Shown: piece by piece, positions 38,001-45,535 of the stretch
Numbering within the stretch: the first letter of the stretch is position 1
How the letters are laid out: the number at the start of each line of letters is the position of its first letter
Assembly (NCBI GenBank): GCA_963662175.1
Contig: OY759217.1
Span: 16,432,562 to 16,496,561 of the forward strand
Direction of reading: 5' to 3'
Length of the DNA stretch: 64,000 nucleotides
DNA from: Aradus depressus
Lineage: Eukaryota > Arthropoda > Insecta > Hemiptera > Aradidae
Position numbers and translations under genes: made by a program
The notes under the pieces: model-generated
Told to the model about the DNA's origin: nothing
The model's input: only the letters and a program-made list of their open reading frames with translations
Database searches by the model: none

Positions 38001-38697
38001 CTGATATAGATTAGATACGTTCGTAAATTAATGAAACTAGCATATTTAGCCTGAGATATACATTTCTGGCAATAAACAAAATATAAGGGAAAATGTATTA
38101 CAATATACAATGTAGATACATTGTATATTCTGAAAATTGTAACGAAAAAAACTGCTGAGACATCCATTTCATATTGGTTTCAATATGTCGAGGGAATATG
38201 ACTTGTTTCATACAAGAAGATAAGAACATAGACATTTTATTAGTTTTATTATCTGAATTATTCATTAGTTCTATTTTTTTTTTCTTTGTGTACATACGAT
38301 CGTTGGTCTTTCTACGGGGTCCGACAGTTGCGGTGATTTTGGAATAATATAAGGTTCTATTAAAACTGTTAACAAATGTGTATCTATTCGCCAACTATAC
38401 GAAGTGTAGGGGAAGTTATGTAATCGGACAGAAATTCGTAGTTGAGTTTTCATTGGTATTTCATGTTCATAGAATGTTTCTTGTTTAGACTTGGATATAA
38501 ACAGTTATTTGTTGATGCTTTGAATGTAAATTTCATGAATAATTTTGAAAATTCTAATTGAACATTTTGTTTGTTTTATAAATGTTTGTTTAGGTTATGC
38601 TCAAGACGCAGTTATTCGAGCTTTAGGCATCACTCGGAACGACATAGCAATGGCTTGGGATATACTCAATGAATTTGGAACCAAGAAGTCCTCATAA
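7886..38697 (+). CDS. Cbl: Cbl E3 ubiquitin-protein ligase, C-terminal ten coding exons (5' part outside the window)
   Basis: Cbl binds phosphorylated receptor tyrosine kinases through its TKB domain and ubiquitinates them through its RING, so that they are internalised and degraded. Coding exons: 7886-8032, 12717-12848, 14977-15114, 18214-18433, 22068-22211, 34271-34421, 34731-34988, 35818-35923, 36871-37055 and 38594-38697. Splice phases agree at every junction and give about 527 codons before the TAA at 38695-38697. Domain order is EF-hand, divergent SH2, linker helix, C3HC4 RING, proline/glutamine-rich tail with SH3 and phosphotyrosine motifs, and UBA. The four-helix bundle that begins the TKB is not found between 1 and 7885, so those exons lie upstream. 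The TKB and RING parts resemble Drosophila Cbl very closely. Identification is from family knowledge and the exon boundaries are read by eye. Confidence 0.96.
8255..8440 (-). repeat. Insect-wide dispersed repeat (TTTAACCCTCGACGC type)
   Basis: On the - strand: TTTAACCCTCGACGCAAAAG, GGAGGGGTGTTATAAGTTTG, GTGTCTGTTTGTGGCATCGT, ending in AGCCATGTTTGGTGGAAATC. I recall nearly the same sequence as a common repeat in moth and butterfly genomes. The class is unknown to me, and this is memory rather than a search. Confidence 0.55.
8455..8580. repeat. Imperfect inverted repeat
   Basis: AAGCATGAGGGTACAGAGCA then ACAAGATAA (8455-8483) pairs with TTATCTTGT then TATTCTGTACCCTGATGCTT (8552-8580). The loop is about 68 bases. 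Confidence 0.65.
8611..8739 (+). pseudogene. Non-LTR retrotransposon ORF2, C-terminal tail
   Basis: The frame starting at 8611 reads [20 protein letters not shown] then [20 protein letters not shown] and W-A-stop at 8737-8739. RxRWRDDLxxxAGxxWxxxAxDRxxWxxxxxxxxxxW is the standard C-terminus of many insect endonuclease/reverse-transcriptase LINEs. The 3' UTR follows with ATT repeats and AATAAA near 8800. 5'-truncated, as is usual for LINE insertions. Confidence 0.8.
9072..9230 (+). repeat. Inverted-end repeat, partial
   Basis: Starts GTCGGTGACTCACCGGCA and TACTTCCCCAG, with a degenerate body (ATTCCCTCTAAACCTCCTC). Confidence 0.6.
9316..9725 (+). repeat. Left arm of the long inverted repeat
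   Basis: About 410 bases, inverted relative to 10985-11425 with only scattered differences. AT-rich and non-coding. Confidence 0.85.
9727..10947 (-). pseudogene. Broken transposase-like gene inside the long-inverted-repeat element
   Basis: The gene reads on the - strand in pieces: 10947 to about 10770 ([15 protein letters not shown]), 10772 to about 10470 ([20 protein letters not shown]), and about 10490 to 9832 ([20 protein letters not shown]). There are at least two frameshifts. After the stop TAA near 9830 the same frame continues [17 protein letters not shown] and on to HYFSE at 9727, exactly where the inverted repeat begins, so the rest has been deleted. I recall this family from aphid and Hydra repeat proteins: LAGSxGTHSxCVCTxHQN, an acidic segment, then LIPHxFI and a DFSENYSF motif. 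The Asp of DFSEN may be catalytic (inference). Not a host gene. Confidence 0.75.
10985..11425 (-). repeat. Right arm of the long inverted repeat
   Basis: About 440 bases, the inverted partner of 9316-9725 with one insertion of about 26 bases near 11125. Confidence 0.85.
12316..12690 (+). repeat. Inverted-end repeat with 145-bp units, next to a Cbl exon
   Basis: Starts GTCGGTGAATCACGGACA, contains two unit landmarks (CATGTTGATATATTGATTAC; TTTGGTCGATTTGGCTG) and the terminal part ACATGAAATTCCGTTGAAAA. It fades out just before the acceptor of the exon at 12717. Confidence 0.72.
12717..12848 (+). CDS. Cbl: Cbl exon: EF-hand/SH2 junction and start of SH2
   Basis: The exon follows a TTGACAG acceptor and ends at GGCAG|GTAACA. 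It starts by completing a split Arg codon and encodes [13 protein letters not shown] and [18 protein letters not shown], the hallmark start of the Cbl SH2 fold. A copy of the local 145-bp-unit repeat ends within about 40 bases upstream of this acceptor. Confidence 0.95.
13910..14815. mobile_element. Larger relative of the 6925-7331 element, with another MITE inside
   Basis: The left part (ACCTAGCAAATGTATACTTT, TCATCACCAGTATCT) and right part (TTTACTTGCTAGGTTGTAAA, AACCAAAAAAATTAATGG) match the two arms of 6925-7331. Between them sits the separate inverted-repeat element at 14434-14666. Confidence 0.55.
14434..14666. mobile_element. MITE with 41-bp inverted repeats
   Basis: AATTCTGTGGTGTTGGAGTA then AAGGGGTATATGTCAGTTTT (14434-14474) is inverted at 14626-14666 (AAAATTGACATATACCCCTT ... 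GCACAGAATT) with few mismatches. 233 bp, no ORF. Confidence 0.75.
14977..15114 (+). CDS. Cbl: Cbl exon: SH2 phosphotyrosine pocket
   Basis: Encodes [18 protein letters not shown]. The Arg of FRLS is the phosphotyrosine-binding residue (human Arg294) and the Gly of AIGYV matches human Gly306, whose mutation in other Cbl proteins abolishes substrate binding. Both are intact. The acceptor is TTTCAG and the donor GTGAGT is close to consensus. Confidence 0.96.
15523..16062 (+). mobile_element. PIF/Harbinger-type non-autonomous element with 25-bp inverted ends
   Basis: Left end CTACGGTTACTATGGATGCG (15523) and right end CGCATGCACAGTAACCGTAG (to 16062) are inverted copies with one mismatch, and match continues a few bases further inward. 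Inside, 15722-15841 encodes the start of a MADF protein. MADF genes accompany PIF/Harbinger transposases in insects. No transposase is present. Confidence 0.72.
15722..15841 (+). pseudogene. Truncated MADF-domain ORF
   Basis: ATG 15722 gives 39 residues beginning [20 protein letters not shown] then [10 protein letters not shown]. This is the first helix and strand-like start of a MADF DNA-binding domain (consensus xLIxLVYxxxCLWDxxDKxYHNRD). The frame then runs into unrelated SSLCKK and a stop, so only about a third of the domain remains. Confidence 0.72.
16185..16210. repeat. Poly-C tract of 26
   Basis: An uninterrupted C run inside a copy of the 145-bp-unit repeat (TTAAG before, TTGCCGATTTGGCT after), at the same place as C runs in the copies at 4059 and 62414. 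Confidence 0.9.
16364..16442. repeat. Short minisatellite, AGGGGGCAAAAGTGAGC unit
   Basis: About four imperfect copies of a 17-21 base G-rich unit. They interrupt the terminal part of a 145-bp-unit repeat. Confidence 0.85.
17461..17861 (+). repeat. Inverted-end repeat with 145-bp units
   Basis: Starts TTGGTGAATCACCGGC and TACTTCCCCAG, contains the unit landmarks TTTGGCCGATTTGGCTGAAA and TTTCGTATTGATAAATTTATT, and ends CTTCCCCTATACTTCGTTTC then CTGGAAGTA. Confidence 0.75.
17862..18136. mobile_element. Foldback element with hammerhead-like cores (diverged)
   Basis: Outer inverted pieces AACAAAGAACT (17863) and AGTTCTTTGTT (18126-18136) enclose ACCGGTTTCGGATTACGCCA (17921) and, inverted, GTCGATGGCGTAAGCCC (18070). 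On the - strand the left core reads GTGACGA, U, GGCGUAAUCC, GAAACCGGUA, with the first C of the core lost. Confidence 0.65.
18214..18433 (+). CDS. Cbl: Cbl exon: end of SH2, linker helix, first part of RING
   Basis: The peptide runs from YLFPDGRN (end of SH2) through the linker [12 protein letters not shown] to the RING start. Both linker tyrosines (human Tyr368 and Tyr371, which gate ligase activity) are present. Zinc ligands seen are CKIC, CGHLLC and CTPC, and the Trp of LTSWQ, the E2 contact, is the penultimate codon. The exon ends in phase 0 at CAG|GTTCGT, so the RING is split between this exon and the next. Confidence 0.96.
19133..19206 (+). tRNA. tRNA-like sequence, probably a pseudogene or SINE head
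   Basis: GGCCATGGTGGACGTCCAGG begins a segment with a possible D arm, a stem CTTTG...CAAAG with a six-base loop where the anticodon arm belongs, and a good T arm/box B (GTGGGTTCGAATCCCGG). The short loop and odd acceptor (GGGGCCATGG repeated at the end) argue against a working tRNA. Confidence 0.3.
20404..20742 (+). mobile_element. tRNA-headed SINE, the most complete copy
   Basis: Same family as 4771-5095: head GGGCGCCGATGGCTCAGTGG, box B GTGGGTTCAAAACCCG, the conserved body with the CCAGAG...CTCTGG hairpin, and a tail of AACTAACT. It lies in the Cbl intron after the exon ending at 18433. Confidence 0.87.
21460..21724. mobile_element. Long foldback element with hammerhead-like cores
   Basis: Arms 21460-21580 and 21615-21724 are near-perfect inverted copies (AATAAATAAAACAAAC ... 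AACTAAGTTAGTTT) around a loop of about 34 bases. Each arm holds ACCGGTTTCGGCCTTACACC or its inverse. On the - strand 21527-21555 reads CUGACGA, U, GGUGUAAGGCC, GAAACCGGUA, matching a hammerhead core with a palindromic ACCGGU stem III. Confidence 0.75.
22068..22211 (+). CDS. Cbl: Cbl exon: last RING zinc ligands and acidic tail
   Basis: After a TTTGCAG acceptor the exon encodes [19 protein letters not shown], supplying the final CPFC zinc ligands, then [11 protein letters not shown] and a run of acidic residues. The donor GAG|GTAGAT is in phase 0. If this donor is not used, the frame stays open for 18 more codons to a TAG at 22266-22268 (see the short-isoform entry). Confidence 0.96.
22212..22268 (+). 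CDS. Possible alternative C-terminus of a short Cbl isoform (intron read-through)
   Basis: Reading past the donor at 22212 adds 18 residues beginning [18 protein letters not shown] and stops at TAG 22266-22268. Drosophila Cbl is known to have a short form that ends soon after the RING and lacks the proline-rich tail and UBA, so a similar form is plausible here. It would need a polyadenylation site inside the 12-kb intron. Many AATAAA-like sites exist, and the one at 28335-28340 looks typical. No transcript evidence can be seen from sequence alone. Confidence 0.35.
   Translation, partial: VDPHHSFTSPPHPPHLFS
27351..27464 (-). mobile_element. SINE fragment (3' part)
   Basis: Tail (TTAGTTAGTT on +) and 3' body of the SINE family, truncated after the TCTACTGTG position. 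Confidence 0.7.
29661..29807 (-). mobile_element. SINE fragment (3' part)
   Basis: Tail and body of the SINE family, with the hairpin region shortened. Ends at TTTAACGAGTACC followed by T's. Confidence 0.7.
30498..30733 (+). mobile_element. SINE, truncated in the head
   Basis: Starts near box B (CGCGGGATCGAAACC), continues through the body (ACGATGTCAGATACTCGTTA) and the hairpin region to GATATGGCCTC. Confidence 0.72.
32696..32961. mobile_element. Small inverted-repeat element
   Basis: ACGGCTCTCACACTGA at 32696 and TCGGTGTGAGAGCCGT ending at 32961 are inverted with one mismatch. The interior holds a piece of the 145-bp-unit repeat (GTGTCGAAACATCCATTCTA). Confidence 0.6.
34271..34421 (+). CDS. 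Cbl: Cbl exon: proline-rich, SH3-binding segment
   Basis: Phase 0 at the start, which matches the exon ending at 22211, and phase 1 at the end (GAAG|GTAATA). The peptide is rich in Pro, Ser and Arg and contains [10 protein letters not shown] and [17 protein letters not shown] fits the PxxxPR motif bound by CIN85/CD2AP-type SH3 domains, and PPVPPRK fits a class II SH3 ligand. This is the adaptor-recruiting tail of long Cbl isoforms. Confidence 0.88.
34731..34988 (+). CDS. Cbl: Cbl exon: glutamine/proline-rich tail with a YxN site
   Basis: The acceptor TTTCTTTCTAG is followed by [14 protein letters not shown], a run of seven glutamines ([13 protein letters not shown]), Pro-rich sequence, and [16 protein letters not shown]. 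The Tyr of SYENT fits the YxN motif bound by GRB2-type SH2 domains when phosphorylated. It ends in phase 1 at CCAG|GTATTT. A second frame is open across most of this exon, but only the frame chosen joins both neighbours. An internal GCGG|GTGAGG near 34768 could act as an alternative donor. Confidence 0.85.
35312..35440. mobile_element. Small inverted-repeat element in a Cbl intron
   Basis: GAAGTGAAACTTCTTTACGC (35312) is inverted at the right end (CGCGAAAGAAGTTTCACTTC to 35440). 129 bp, non-coding, between the exons ending at 34988 and starting at 35818. Confidence 0.65.
35818..35923 (+). CDS. Cbl: Cbl exon: tail segment
   Basis: Starts after TTATAG and encodes [19 protein letters not shown] and on to SPVLDT. 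The donor ACTAA|GTATGA is weak, but its phase 2 is exactly what the next exon needs. If the donor is skipped the frame continues [13 protein letters not shown] to a stop at 35961-35963. No named domain. Assignment rests on phase continuity and position. Confidence 0.75.
36871..37055 (+). CDS. Cbl: Cbl exon: Ser/Thr-rich tail and start of UBA domain
   Basis: Follows ACTGTTTCAG. Encodes a Ser/Thr-rich stretch ([18 protein letters not shown]), then [19 protein letters not shown]. The Tyr of YENV is a second YxN-type site, and [11 protein letters not shown] is the first helix of the UBA domain. The UBA is split by the following intron (phase 1 donor GAGG|GTAAAC). Confidence 0.9.
37343..37381 (-). 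ncRNA. Hammerhead-like motif with U3-A8 core
   Basis: The - strand reads ACUC (stem I), UUGAUAA (core), U, GCC-UUAACAC-GGC (stem II), GAA, ACUAGU (palindromic stem III), U (cleavage position), GAGU (stem I closing). Compared with the standard CUGAUGA core, position 3 is U and position 8 is A, which keeps the 3-8 base pair. Activity is inference only. Confidence 0.45.
37541..37562. repeat. TA microsatellite
   Basis: Eleven TA dinucleotides in a Cbl intron. Confidence 0.9.
38594..38697 (+). CDS. Cbl: Cbl terminal coding exon: UBA domain
   Basis: Encodes [16 protein letters not shown] and [11 protein letters not shown], helices 2 and 3 of a UBA domain, ending KKSS and TAA at 38695-38697. In Cbl the UBA mediates dimerisation and, in some family members, ubiquitin binding. 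The acceptor is TTTGTTTAG. A polyadenylation signal AATAAA lies at 38899-38904, about 200 bases after the stop. Confidence 0.94.
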
Positions 38698-38930
38698 ACA
38701 GCAAAAATATTGCAGAACTAGTCTACCTTATATCTGTATATAGAGGGAAACGTTATTTGTGTATATTAATTTTTAAAATTTGCCCACAATTTTGATATTT
38801 CTCTGTGGTATATATTTTATCATTCCGTTCACTGTAATGAAGTAAGGCTAATATATTTAAATAATTACTTATATTTTAAAATCAGTTTACATTTTTTGAA
38901 TAAATGATTCGACATTCATATTATTAATAA
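38698..38930 (+). promoter_or_regulatory. Likely Cbl 3' UTR and polyadenylation signal
   Basis: The sequence after the Cbl stop is AT-rich non-coding DNA. The first good AATAAA is at 38899-38904 (TTGAATAAATG), followed by AT-rich sequence. Longer 3' ends are possible, since further AATAAA-like sites occur up to about 39540. Confidence 0.5.
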
Positions 38931-40450
38931 AAAAAAGCACAAATGATAAAAGAAGAACACCTTTTTAACTTTTAACTAATGTTAAATACCTATATTTTGC
39001 CCTTACGTATGCTGTATATTTAGGTGAATAATCAATAATGTATTCAATCAAATATTTCTTGTATTTTTATAGCTTTTTCTCACAATTTATTTAAAAAATT
39101 TTATATCTACATAGACGTTTCAAGCTGCAATCCCAGCCTCAGTATCTATAAAATTTAAAGACAGCATTAATATAATAATTGCTTTGATGCAATTACAGTC
39201 TTAATTAACAAATAATTAATTACTACATCAATGATTTTAATTTTATAGATACTTAGGATGGACTCGCAGCATGAAACGTCAAGAGACGAAAGATATTAAA
39301 TAAATTAGAAGAAAAAGAGCTGCAGTTAAAAATACAACACTACTAGAAATCTCCCTAGATAACCCAACTCGATCATATATTTCTAAATATCCAAGTGTTT
39401 ATATATAATTCACTAATAATTTTTAGTCAAATTGGCTCCCATGTCTTAATGTTTCAAGATACATATCTGAATTACTATTGATAGGTATTTTATTTTGTAA
39501 AAAAGAGAGTATTGAAATCTAAAAAAATATATAAATAAAATAATAATAATAAATAATAAGGAAAAAAAAAGTGGTTTATGTTAATTCTTCATTTTAGCTT
39601 GGAGCAGAAATGAGCTACACAAAGAGGCCTTTATTGTACAATCGGAACGGCTTGTGGGTGTCTATTTCTTTTTTAAATTATAAATCAGATTGTTTTTATT
39701 TTTAAAAATGTATTATTGAAATTTTTAATTAAAACACATTATTGACATTGTAGTGCCAATAACGTATAATCGTAAGAAATTTTAGCAAAATATATTTTTG
39801 TAAATTTATTAATTACTTTTTTTCTGGTTGACGTGAATATTAAATATTACTGAATATATAATTATTCTGTTCTAATTAAATTTTATTGAATTTTTAATCT
39901 TGTAATTGTAAGACAAGAAAGGATAAGTATAAATGTTAAAACGAGAAAGCTGCAGTGGATTAACCGTGAAGCGAAGGGTTCATTCCTTGTCAAACCAACT
40001 ATCAGGACCTTCACTTCTCAAACGTTCATGATCTTTCTAAAAATGGCAGAAAAATGTTCAAATTTTCAACGAAGCAGATCAAAAAGGTGAAAAATAATCA
40101 AAATTATTGTAATTATGATTATGGATGTTTCAGATGGCTATAACTCAGAATGTATTGCAGGTTCCGTGTGGGCTCATTACAAGTTAAGAATACGCCTTTA
40201 ATTTATAATAATTATTATCTGATATTGTATTATTTCATGAACAATATTTTTTCTAAGAATTTGGTTTTTGAATAACTCAGAAACACAATTTTCAATTGTT
40301 TTGTAAAAAATATATGTTATAGTAACTCCTCTCAAAACTCGCATAATTTCAAAATTGGATAAAAAATGGTTCATGTAAAAAATTGTTTATTATAGCTAAG
40401 CTTTGCTTTAGATGTCCAGCATGTAGCTGGTCGTGTCAGACAAAATAAGG

Positions 40451-40671
40451 TCGTCGGTGAATCACCGGGAATGTTCCATCGGATGGGACGTTGAGCGATG
40501 GTCCCAAGCCTGTACGATGTCAGGTAGACCCCTGCCCTAGGTGAACAAAAATTTAGGGAAGGCAAAATTTAGGACTCCCACAATACAGTCAGGCTCATGT
40601 CCACCAGAGTGACAAAAGAGCGCTCTGGTAGTAAGTTAAAGCCCGGGCATGAGTCATAATAACTAACTAAA
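40451..40671 (+). mobile_element. Chimeric SINE: repeat start joined to SINE body
   Basis: The first 25 bases are the start of the local inverted-end repeat (GTCGGTGAATCACCGG). From 40476 the sequence is the SINE body from CATCGGATGGGACG through to an AACTAACTAA tail. The tRNA head with boxes A and B is missing. Confidence 0.7.
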
Positions 40672-41383
40672 CGAGTAATCAAACAAATTTGAAAATGCGT
40701 ACTTTTTTTAATCTTACTAGGTATAACTTATGAAAATACTATAAATCCGAGAGGTCAAGGGTCAGACATTGGCATTTGACATGGAATGACTCCAAGAGAG
40801 CTGTCACCAAAATCACGTTTCAGAACATGTTTGAATTTAGATGAAGGAAAGGGACTGAAGGTTTTTTTACAAACGACGTTTTCGATCAAAGTTTTGAATT
40901 GTATTATTATTCTTCTGAAGACTAGGAATTGAGAAAGAAAATATGTATATAAAATATACAAGGAGGCCCAAATTCAATACGACCCTATTTTAACCCAGAC
41001 GGTTGCAGTTACAAAAATAATATTTATTGAAGTATTCCTGGAAATATATAGGGTTTGTTGACCTAATTTTAAATTGGTGTTTCTACCTTATTGAGATTTA
41101 TGCCATCCTGAATATATTCAGAAATACTTATCCGATCAGTATCATTTTTGTGTAAAAAATCAAAATCTTTTCAAAAAATCTAGTTTCAGCATTTGAAAAT
41201 AAAAACATATTATCCCATTGAGAAAAAAAAGTTTCAAGAGGTAAAAAGTCAAGGGCGTAACCCTCCATCGGGTATGAGTAGGTTCAATGATGGATTAAGG
41301 CAGGATAAAAAATAGTGGAAAGTGATGTTTGTTCCATGTCTGTAACTACTACCATCTAAGTGACAATAGGATGTCGGAATTCG

Positions 41384-41424
41384 GACCCTGAAGAAGAATC
41401 AAAATAATATTAGAAACGTTGGTC
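41384..41424 (+). ncRNA. Hammerhead-like motif followed by poly-A
   Basis: GACC (stem I), CUGAAGA (core), a degenerate AU-rich stem II region, GAA, ACGU (palindromic stem III), U (cleavage position), GGUC (stem I closing, perfect four pairs). A run of 29 A's follows at 41426-41454. Arrangement as in motifs reported in Penelope-like elements. Confidence 0.45.
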
Positions 41425-43984
41425 GAAAAAAAAAAAAAAAAAAAAAAAAAAAAACAGTATACATTTCATGACAACAAGCGTCGAGTACATCCCCCCTTCG
41501 TCTTCACTTGAACTGTCGAACTACTCCTCATGATTTTTTTTTAAATTTCAAAATTATTAAATCCGAGGGGGGCCATTTGTCAACCCACCACTGCCCTCTA
41601 GTATTTCTATTCAATTTTAACAACCCTTTTTCTCTGCAATCAAATAAAATTCTGTTTTTTTTTTTTTGGATGACAAGAAAATAAAAAAATATATATAATT
41701 TCTAACATTTGTATGCCCTTTAAGAACCGACAAGCCTTTCCATTTGAGTTACCTATTCGTAACCGAATGTTATGTGATCAATATGTTGTAAGGTATAAAT
41801 AAAATATATGCACTACTATATGTATATAAATATTTTTAATTCATGTTAATATCGGTGAGAATTATTTTACTTTTCTGTTAATGTCTAGGTTTGACAGGTA
41901 ATAATATATTATTTTAAATCTGGACGTCTCAATTGGTTTTATTCCGTGAGAGTATTCGTTTTCTGTAGAAAAAACAAAATTTAAATTATATTTTTCCTAA
42001 TGGGGTTTAATCTATTTTGACTTTTTTTGAAATTAATAATTTGAGATAAAAATTTATTTTTACTAACTCATCTTTTTCTATTTTTGAAATCCTGAGAATA
42101 AGTAGTTTTTTAGTGTTGAACGGAAGGACCAAGGGAAGAAATTTAGGAAGAAGTGTTAGTGTTTTGTAACAGTGCAGATGGATTTTATTAATACAGTTAC
42201 GTTTATATATGTAAATTTGTCGTATTATTTTATTTTTGAATAGTAATTCACTTTTCAATTAGTAGGTTCTATATTTTTTTTTTGTAACGTTTTGTGAAGA
42301 GAGTGTATCATTTTTTTACAGTACATTTTAAATTAGTTACCTAAAGAAACGGAAGTCAGAAAATGATCAGATGAAAATATAAAGTACAGAATAATATAAA
42401 TCATGTTCTTGATGGGGGCATAAATCAACTTAAAGAATGTTGTTATTATTACTTAATATATTTGCTGACAATTTCTGAATGTGAAAGCAATCCATGCACA
42501 AAACTATATTTAGATATTTAGGCATTTTTTAATTTTATTTTATGTATTGAGTTTTTTTTACTTCCCTATACTCTACTCAAAATGTTCTCTACTGTGATTA
42601 TATGTGTATTTAACTTTATTCTTTGTAATACAATTGTCCGATTTGGTTTTCTTTCATTGCTTCAGTGGAAGGTTTATTAAGTGTATGCTAAGGCTATTTT
42701 GTCCGAAGACAGAAAATATGTTTTCATTAACTTTCTTATAATCCAATATTTGCTACTGTTACTGTTTCATGTACATACATTTTTGGAAAAAATATGCTGA
42801 CTTTTAATTTTTTTAATTGTTATTGTATTTTGGGAAGTGAACTAGATATTAATTATTAAATCAAAATACAAATTTATGTGACAACACAGTTTATGGGTGA
42901 TATGTAAATTGAAGAATTGTTGTCTACATCACCAACATAGCTGAGAATCTAAGGTTGTGTCCAAAGGTGTACCTTATTTTTTACTTAAGTCTTATTAACA
43001 TGTTAACTATATTCACCCATTCCAACACCAAGCTACATATTGCAGTTCATAACTTTCCTAACTGGTTTTTTACAATGTAAATATTAAAAAAAGAAATTGA
43101 AGAGAAAAAAATTATGAAATTTATACACAAATTATTTTGACGTCATTAGTAAATTTGAAATGAGAAAAGTATATAATGTTAATTAAATCAAAATCATTGT
43201 ATGAAATGAAACAAAATAATATTTTTCAAAATCTATTTTTGATTCTTATTTTCTTCAAGATATTATTATAAACTAATCATTTGCTATTATAATATAATGT
43301 ACATATTATTTCAAGGATAAAACTCTACTCTTAGTAATAGATGTATTAAGAAATGATAATATTATTATCTTTCAACGTATTAGGTATAGAGAAATATTTA
43401 CCAGGTCACCTGTTGAATTTTTATTATATTTATTTTCTTACCTGCTATTTAACTGATAGAAGAAAATGTGAGCTATTGTAGCTTTTGATGTCAATTCAGG
43501 GTACGATTTTCACTATTTTACGATATAACCCGAAAGGACATATTGTTATTGTTAGTTTTATATGTCCTTTCTTTTTTTTTTTGTCATATATTCTTAAAAT
43601 CAATGATGCATTGTTAAATTCATAATTTGAATTGTGCACTCTTAACCCCCCCTCATGACTGATGCATTTTTTTCAGAAATTGTATAAGGTTTCATGGAGA
43701 AGATGGATCAGAAGCTTTAGAAAAATGGTTTTCTCGCAAAAAGGGCTGGTTGGATTTAAAATAGCGACTAATATTTGAATGTTTTGATTTTAGTAGAACA
43801 CTCACGTGTTTGGTGATTAAATCAATTGTAAAAAAGGAAAAATAAATATAAAATCAATTTTGTTATTAGTCATGGCCCATGACTTTTTTATTATTGCTTT
43901 TTATTGTTTTGGATGCACCTTGCTTTTGTGCAACATCACCCCTCGTGTCTGTAGAGGTAGCTCGATATCTGACTAGTGCTTAAA

Positions 43985-44690
43985 GTGAGTTCATGGTGGG
44001 CCGGGGGCGACCGGTCGATACACATGTGGCGAAAGGTGTTCGCCCCAGCCCGTCACACTGTTTTTTTTTTTTTGCTCCAGCCAGGAGCTGACAAACCGGC
44101 TCAACACCGAGCCGGTCTCCGTCACCAGCTGCCGCAGATCCAGTACGTATGATCCGGTCCCGCAAATCAACTCCACCCTGGCCTGGTCATACGGCGGGCA
44201 ATCAAAGACGTACATGTTCTGCAGTCTCGATGCCCCCCTCATGAACAGTTTGGGTTGTTCTTCCTCCTAAAGAAGAAGAGTTTGGAGTTAAAGTCTCCGT
44301 GACCTGATAATATCTGGGGATCCAGTCGTCAGGCTGAACCCACGTCGAGTCGAGGCATATCCGGACATCCGGAAAGTGTGCCAAACGAACTTCGTTACCA
44401 ACGTTGTTGCCATTTTTCCACTATCCATTCCTGGACAATGTTCTTGCATCGCTCGGATCTGGACTGACCGGTCAACTCCTGCTCCAGGGCTAGGCATAAG
44501 GGCTCATCAATATCTGCTCCCAAAGGCATATTGCGTCTACGGTAGTACGATGCAACAGCACCATCCAAGACCAAGTCTATGGGTGGAGCTCCGGCCAGTA
44601 CCTGTAGCGCAGCCGTAGAGACAGTTCGATAAGCTCTTGTAACCCTTAATAGGGCTGCTCTCTGGGCAACAGAATCATGCGCTGCCATTT
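43985..44690 (-). pseudogene. R1/Jockey-like LINE fragment (RT thumb to C-terminus)
   Basis: On the - strand, 44688-44395 encodes AALLRVTRAYRTVSTAALQV then LAGAPPIDLVLDG, the thumb motif of R1/Jockey-group LINEs, and on to IVEKWQQRW. Two further frames continue with AHFPDVRICLD, GIETAEHV and FDCPPYDQARVEL, a worn form of the C-terminal zinc-binding region. At least two frameshifts, so it is dead. GC-richer than its surroundings. Confidence 0.82.
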
Positions 44691-45490
44691 AGTGGCGCAT
44701 AACTAATGAATAAACTGTATTTTCAATTTTTCCTCGAATTGAATTTATTTATTTACGCAACCAACACCAGGATTCGTTCGTTTTAACCCCCCAAACTAAT
44801 GATAGTCGAAAGGCCCATAAAAAAATAATTAAAAGTATAAATAAATCGAAAAAACATGTTATTCGTAGGTTCATTCGTGAGCAACACTAATATATAAATT
44901 TTTCAATGTTCATTATAGAATATCTAAAAAAGTTCGAATATCACCTCTGAATTTCTGGGTCTTGTCCATTATTCTGTGTAGAAGTTATTAAAAAATTATC
45001 GCCTTCCCGTCCCCCATATTTCGATTTTTTTATTTTGAGTGATCCCATAGTGGAAGAGCGCTTCAGCTCTTTTCACTTTAATAGTTACGCCTATAATTTT
45101 GGCGAAGGAGTATTCTCTTCAGATTACATACTCGTATATAGCGCTTTGTTGAGTAGCATTTCCAAGCAAATAACAAAATTATTTCTTCAGATGACCTGCT
45201 CTTTCTGCCGAAATGAGACTTTATGAGTGAGTTAAAATACGAATAGAAATTAATTCTAAATAAATAAATGTGGTTTTCAGTTTAGTATAAAAGTGGGTTG
45301 TAACTAACAGTTAGATATAGCTATATTCTGTATTTTCTTGTGTGGCGATTTTGGATCCGGTGGATATTCGCTGAAAACCGAAATTCGTTCCTCTAAGCAA
45401 TGTTACATTACTCTTCATCTGAGTCGGAAAGGAGAAGTGCTTGGCACTGTGCATATAATGAAAAGCCGTTTTGAAATGTGCTATTTCAAT

Positions 45491-45535
45491 CCTGATGAAG
45501 AATAAAGACATTTAAAAAATGTTCGTCGAGAAACA
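45491..45535 (+). ncRNA. Degenerate hammerhead-like motif
   Basis: CUGAUGA at 45492-45498 and GAAAC at 45530, with ACAUUU...AAAUGU able to form stem II. Stem III and stem I are not convincing. Confidence 0.3.

Larger units (their letters stand above)
38931..43984. other. AT-rich intergenic stretch after Cbl
   Basis: Contains the chimeric SINE at 40451 and the hammerhead-like/poly-A site at 41384. No gene recognised. Part could be extended Cbl 3' UTR. Confidence 0.5.
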
